64,000 nt of DNA. It comes from Motacilla alba alba. Lineage: Eukaryota > Chordata > Aves > Passeriformes > Motacillidae. Both the position numbers and the translations under genes were made by a program. Shown here one piece after another: positions 62,187-64,000 of the stretch. The notes beneath the pieces are model-generated. The model worked only from the letters and a program-made list of their open reading frames with translations, had not been told where the DNA came from and did no database searches. Each line of letters begins with the position of its first letter. Positions within the stretch are counted from its first letter, which is position 1. The stretch lies in NCBI RefSeq assembly GCF_015832195.1, contig NC_052046.1:32454911-32518910 (forward strand), in the 5' to 3' direction.

Positions 62187-63943
62187 GGATTTGACAGACC
62201 AGCATTTCTCAAATGCAGAATCATTGTTTTCTAGGTAAAGTTTTTGAAATACATGAAACAAATATCTCAGTGTTATAAGAACAGTTTATAACACCACGCA
62301 ACAGACTTTTCATTTTCTGCTTTTCATTTTTTGTTTCACTATTTTTTACCTTCTAACATGTAGAAACAAACTTGGTAATTACATGTCAAAAATAAAGAAA
62401 ACAAACCCCAGAATCAAGTTCAATGCATAGAATGTATGTATCTGTAATTGCTACCATATATGAAAAATTAAGAAACTAGGACTTGGAAAATAAAATATTC
62501 TGTAGGAGATAGCACAGGTACTTGTCAGGTTGCATAAACATGTGTCACTTGTGAGAATTCAGAGCATAAATTTGATGCAGACATTCACATAGGGTTTTTG
62601 ATAAACTGGTTGCACTGATTGCTCTGCTGAGACAAAGCTCATGTAAGATTGCATTTTTTCGGATTTCCTTTTGTATTTACGTTATGAATTCTGAAAATTC
62701 CTGAGGAAAACTTGGCTTTTGTCTGTATAATTTCCTCTAGGAATTGAAGCCATGACAGGAGGTGGTTTCACTGAAGTGAAGAACCTCAGAGTGCAGGCCT
62801 TTTTTTCCCCATATATTTGCATATGAAAACATTTTATCACTTTTTAAGGTGATTTCTGTAGCTTTTCCAAAGCTAATTAGGAAATTTTTTTTTTCTGTGT
62901 GTGTAATCTCACAAAGACATTATTTTATTTCAAGATTGTATTCAGAATTCCTTTGCAGGGAATTGCTATGTGTCCCTGAAGTTTCATCAGGTCCTTGATT
63001 TACAGCAAGCAGAGCTGCTTTTGGGAACCTGCACTGACCATTCTAATTATTTCTAACACATATTGGTGATTTCTTGTTACCCACAGCAAATTTAGTTATG
63101 ATATGACCAGAGCTGCCCATATTCTAAGACGTTTTATATGAATGCTTTCATCTTTTCATTTTGGCTCTGATGTACACATCTTGTCTAGTTGTATTATATT
63201 TTAAATTATGTCATTTATGTGTTCAGCACTCTATAATTAATAAACTGTCATTTAAACCACTGTGTGAAACTTAAAGGTATGACAGTACAGATCAGAAATT
63301 ATATTCTTAGCAAATGTGAAGTTAAGCTGGTAATAACATTAGGTTCAGGCATTACTCTAACCGTATTTTGAGTAAGACTTGTACCTTGGGCAATAGAACC
63401 AATAGAAGCTTAGAACTTCCAGATCTTCCAGTGCTTTTTGAATTTTTATTTTTTACTTTCCCTCTAAACAAATAAGCATGAATAAGTAGCTCATGCTGTC
63501 AGGAAAAAAATCTTTTCCAAACCCTGGGGTCATTTGTAGCATTGCTTTTTAGCTTTAAGCAACAGATTACATAGTCACAATTGCTGAGTCAAGCTTTCTT
63601 TGTTAATTTTGGTAGACTTTAACTGCTTGCTGTAATAATCTTGATGCTGAGTCAATTAAAAAAATTCATGCTGGGTTTTAATTGCAGTAAAACCTTGTAG
63701 TGTAGTGTTATTACTCTGAATGAAATGCATTTCAGAGCAAGCTGATCATAGCAACTCAGTAACTTATTTGGTTTTTGCAACAGAAAAATATCTGCGTTAA
63801 TGATTCAAAATCCTCCATTGCACAGTAAGCCTTTGGAAGGGAAAGCTGCTTATCAGCAGATTCTCAGCCTTCTCTTTCTAAGCTGTGCAAAGCTCTCAAA
63901 CTTTTATTTAAATATCAGCATGTGGTGAGCTTTATTGTTTGTT

Positions 63944-64000
63944 TGTTTTTTTAATTCTTTTGTGCTTGCAGTTGTCCACAATGAAGCATGACACTCCTGG
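63944..64000 (+). other. Possible splice acceptor and start of an exon cut by the window edge
   Basis: A T-rich tract (GTTTGTTTGTTTTTTTAATT) leads to TGTGCTTGCAG at 63961-63971, a good vertebrate 3' splice site. The following 29 bases have stops in two frames and are open in one, which contains ATG at 63981 with A at -3 (CACAATGA). The product would begin Met-Lys-His-Asp-Thr-Pro-Gly. I do not recognise the gene. It could be a first coding exon with a short 5' UTR piece, an internal exon, or chance. Confidence 0.3.

Larger units (their letters stand above)
57667..63943. other. AT-rich stretch without recognised genes
   Basis: About 6.3 kb. A 102-codon frame at 60412-60720 and a 63-codon minus frame at 58090-58281 have no recognisable domain. 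Small repeats occur at 61846-61875, 62041-62070 and 62147-62186. The last 400 bases before 63944 have slightly less biased composition and may be conserved non-coding DNA next to an exon, but this cannot be judged by eye. Confidence 0.5.

Noticed and set aside
1..64000. CRISPR array, tRNA, rRNA or bacterial operon
   Set aside because: No regularly spaced identical repeats, no tRNA cloverleaf or rRNA text, and no gene-dense organisation. The sequence is vertebrate nuclear DNA.

Overview
The window reads as nuclear DNA of a bird, most likely a songbird (Passeriformes) or a close neoavian relative. It carries chicken-repeat-1 (CR1) LINE fragments with the family's reverse-transcriptase blocks and, in two of them, the ATTCTATG-type 3' tail. 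It also carries several long terminal repeats (LTRs) of types I know from avian ERVL-like and other endogenous retroviruses. I saw no Alu-, L1- or B1-like sequence. The background is AT-rich with short, stop-broken reading frames and no bacterial gene organisation. Attribution to Passeriformes is inference from repeat types, not a database result.

No complete protein-coding gene can be supported. The open reading frames are short, mostly random or inside repeats, and none shows a recognisable cellular domain. The window therefore looks like intergenic or deep intronic DNA. The one hint of a gene is at the far right edge: a pyrimidine tract and TGTGCTTGCAG acceptor at 63944-63971, followed by 29 bases open in a single frame, with an ATG in reasonable context at 63981.

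Layout: (1) 1-2549, AT-rich DNA with a long polypyrimidine tract at 354-436. (2) 2550-8477, a retroviral pile-up: an ERVL-like LTR (+) with a possible tRNA-Leu-type primer binding site and degraded internal sequence; a GC- and CpG-rich LTR (-) apparently inserted into it; a shortened ERVL-like LTR (+); and two tandem LTRs of another ERVL-like family (+). (3) 8478-31313, a long AT-rich desert broken by an A/C-rich tract (17537-17735), a CR1 3' fragment (24055-24587) and a GC-rich patch (25810-26030). (4) 31314-36081, two same-family LTRs (-) about 3.5 kb apart; the right one has a perfect 6-bp target duplication and is a solo LTR. (5) 41020-42250, a CR1 (-) interrupted by the 3' part of a second CR1. 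(6) 46828-47711, an ERVL-like LTR (+) followed after about 200 bp by a second copy of the LTR 3' end. (7) 55725-57666, a CR1 (+) split by a 688-bp LTR (-) flanked by a near-perfect 6-bp duplication. The rest is unassigned AT-rich DNA with a few short tandem and inverted repeats.

The elements do not form a pathway. They record an order of events: older CR1 and ERVL-like copies, later split by younger LTR and CR1 insertions. I found no convincing undescribed biological system. The most informative items are the nested insertions, the CpG-rich LTR, the duplicated LTR end and the edge exon candidate.
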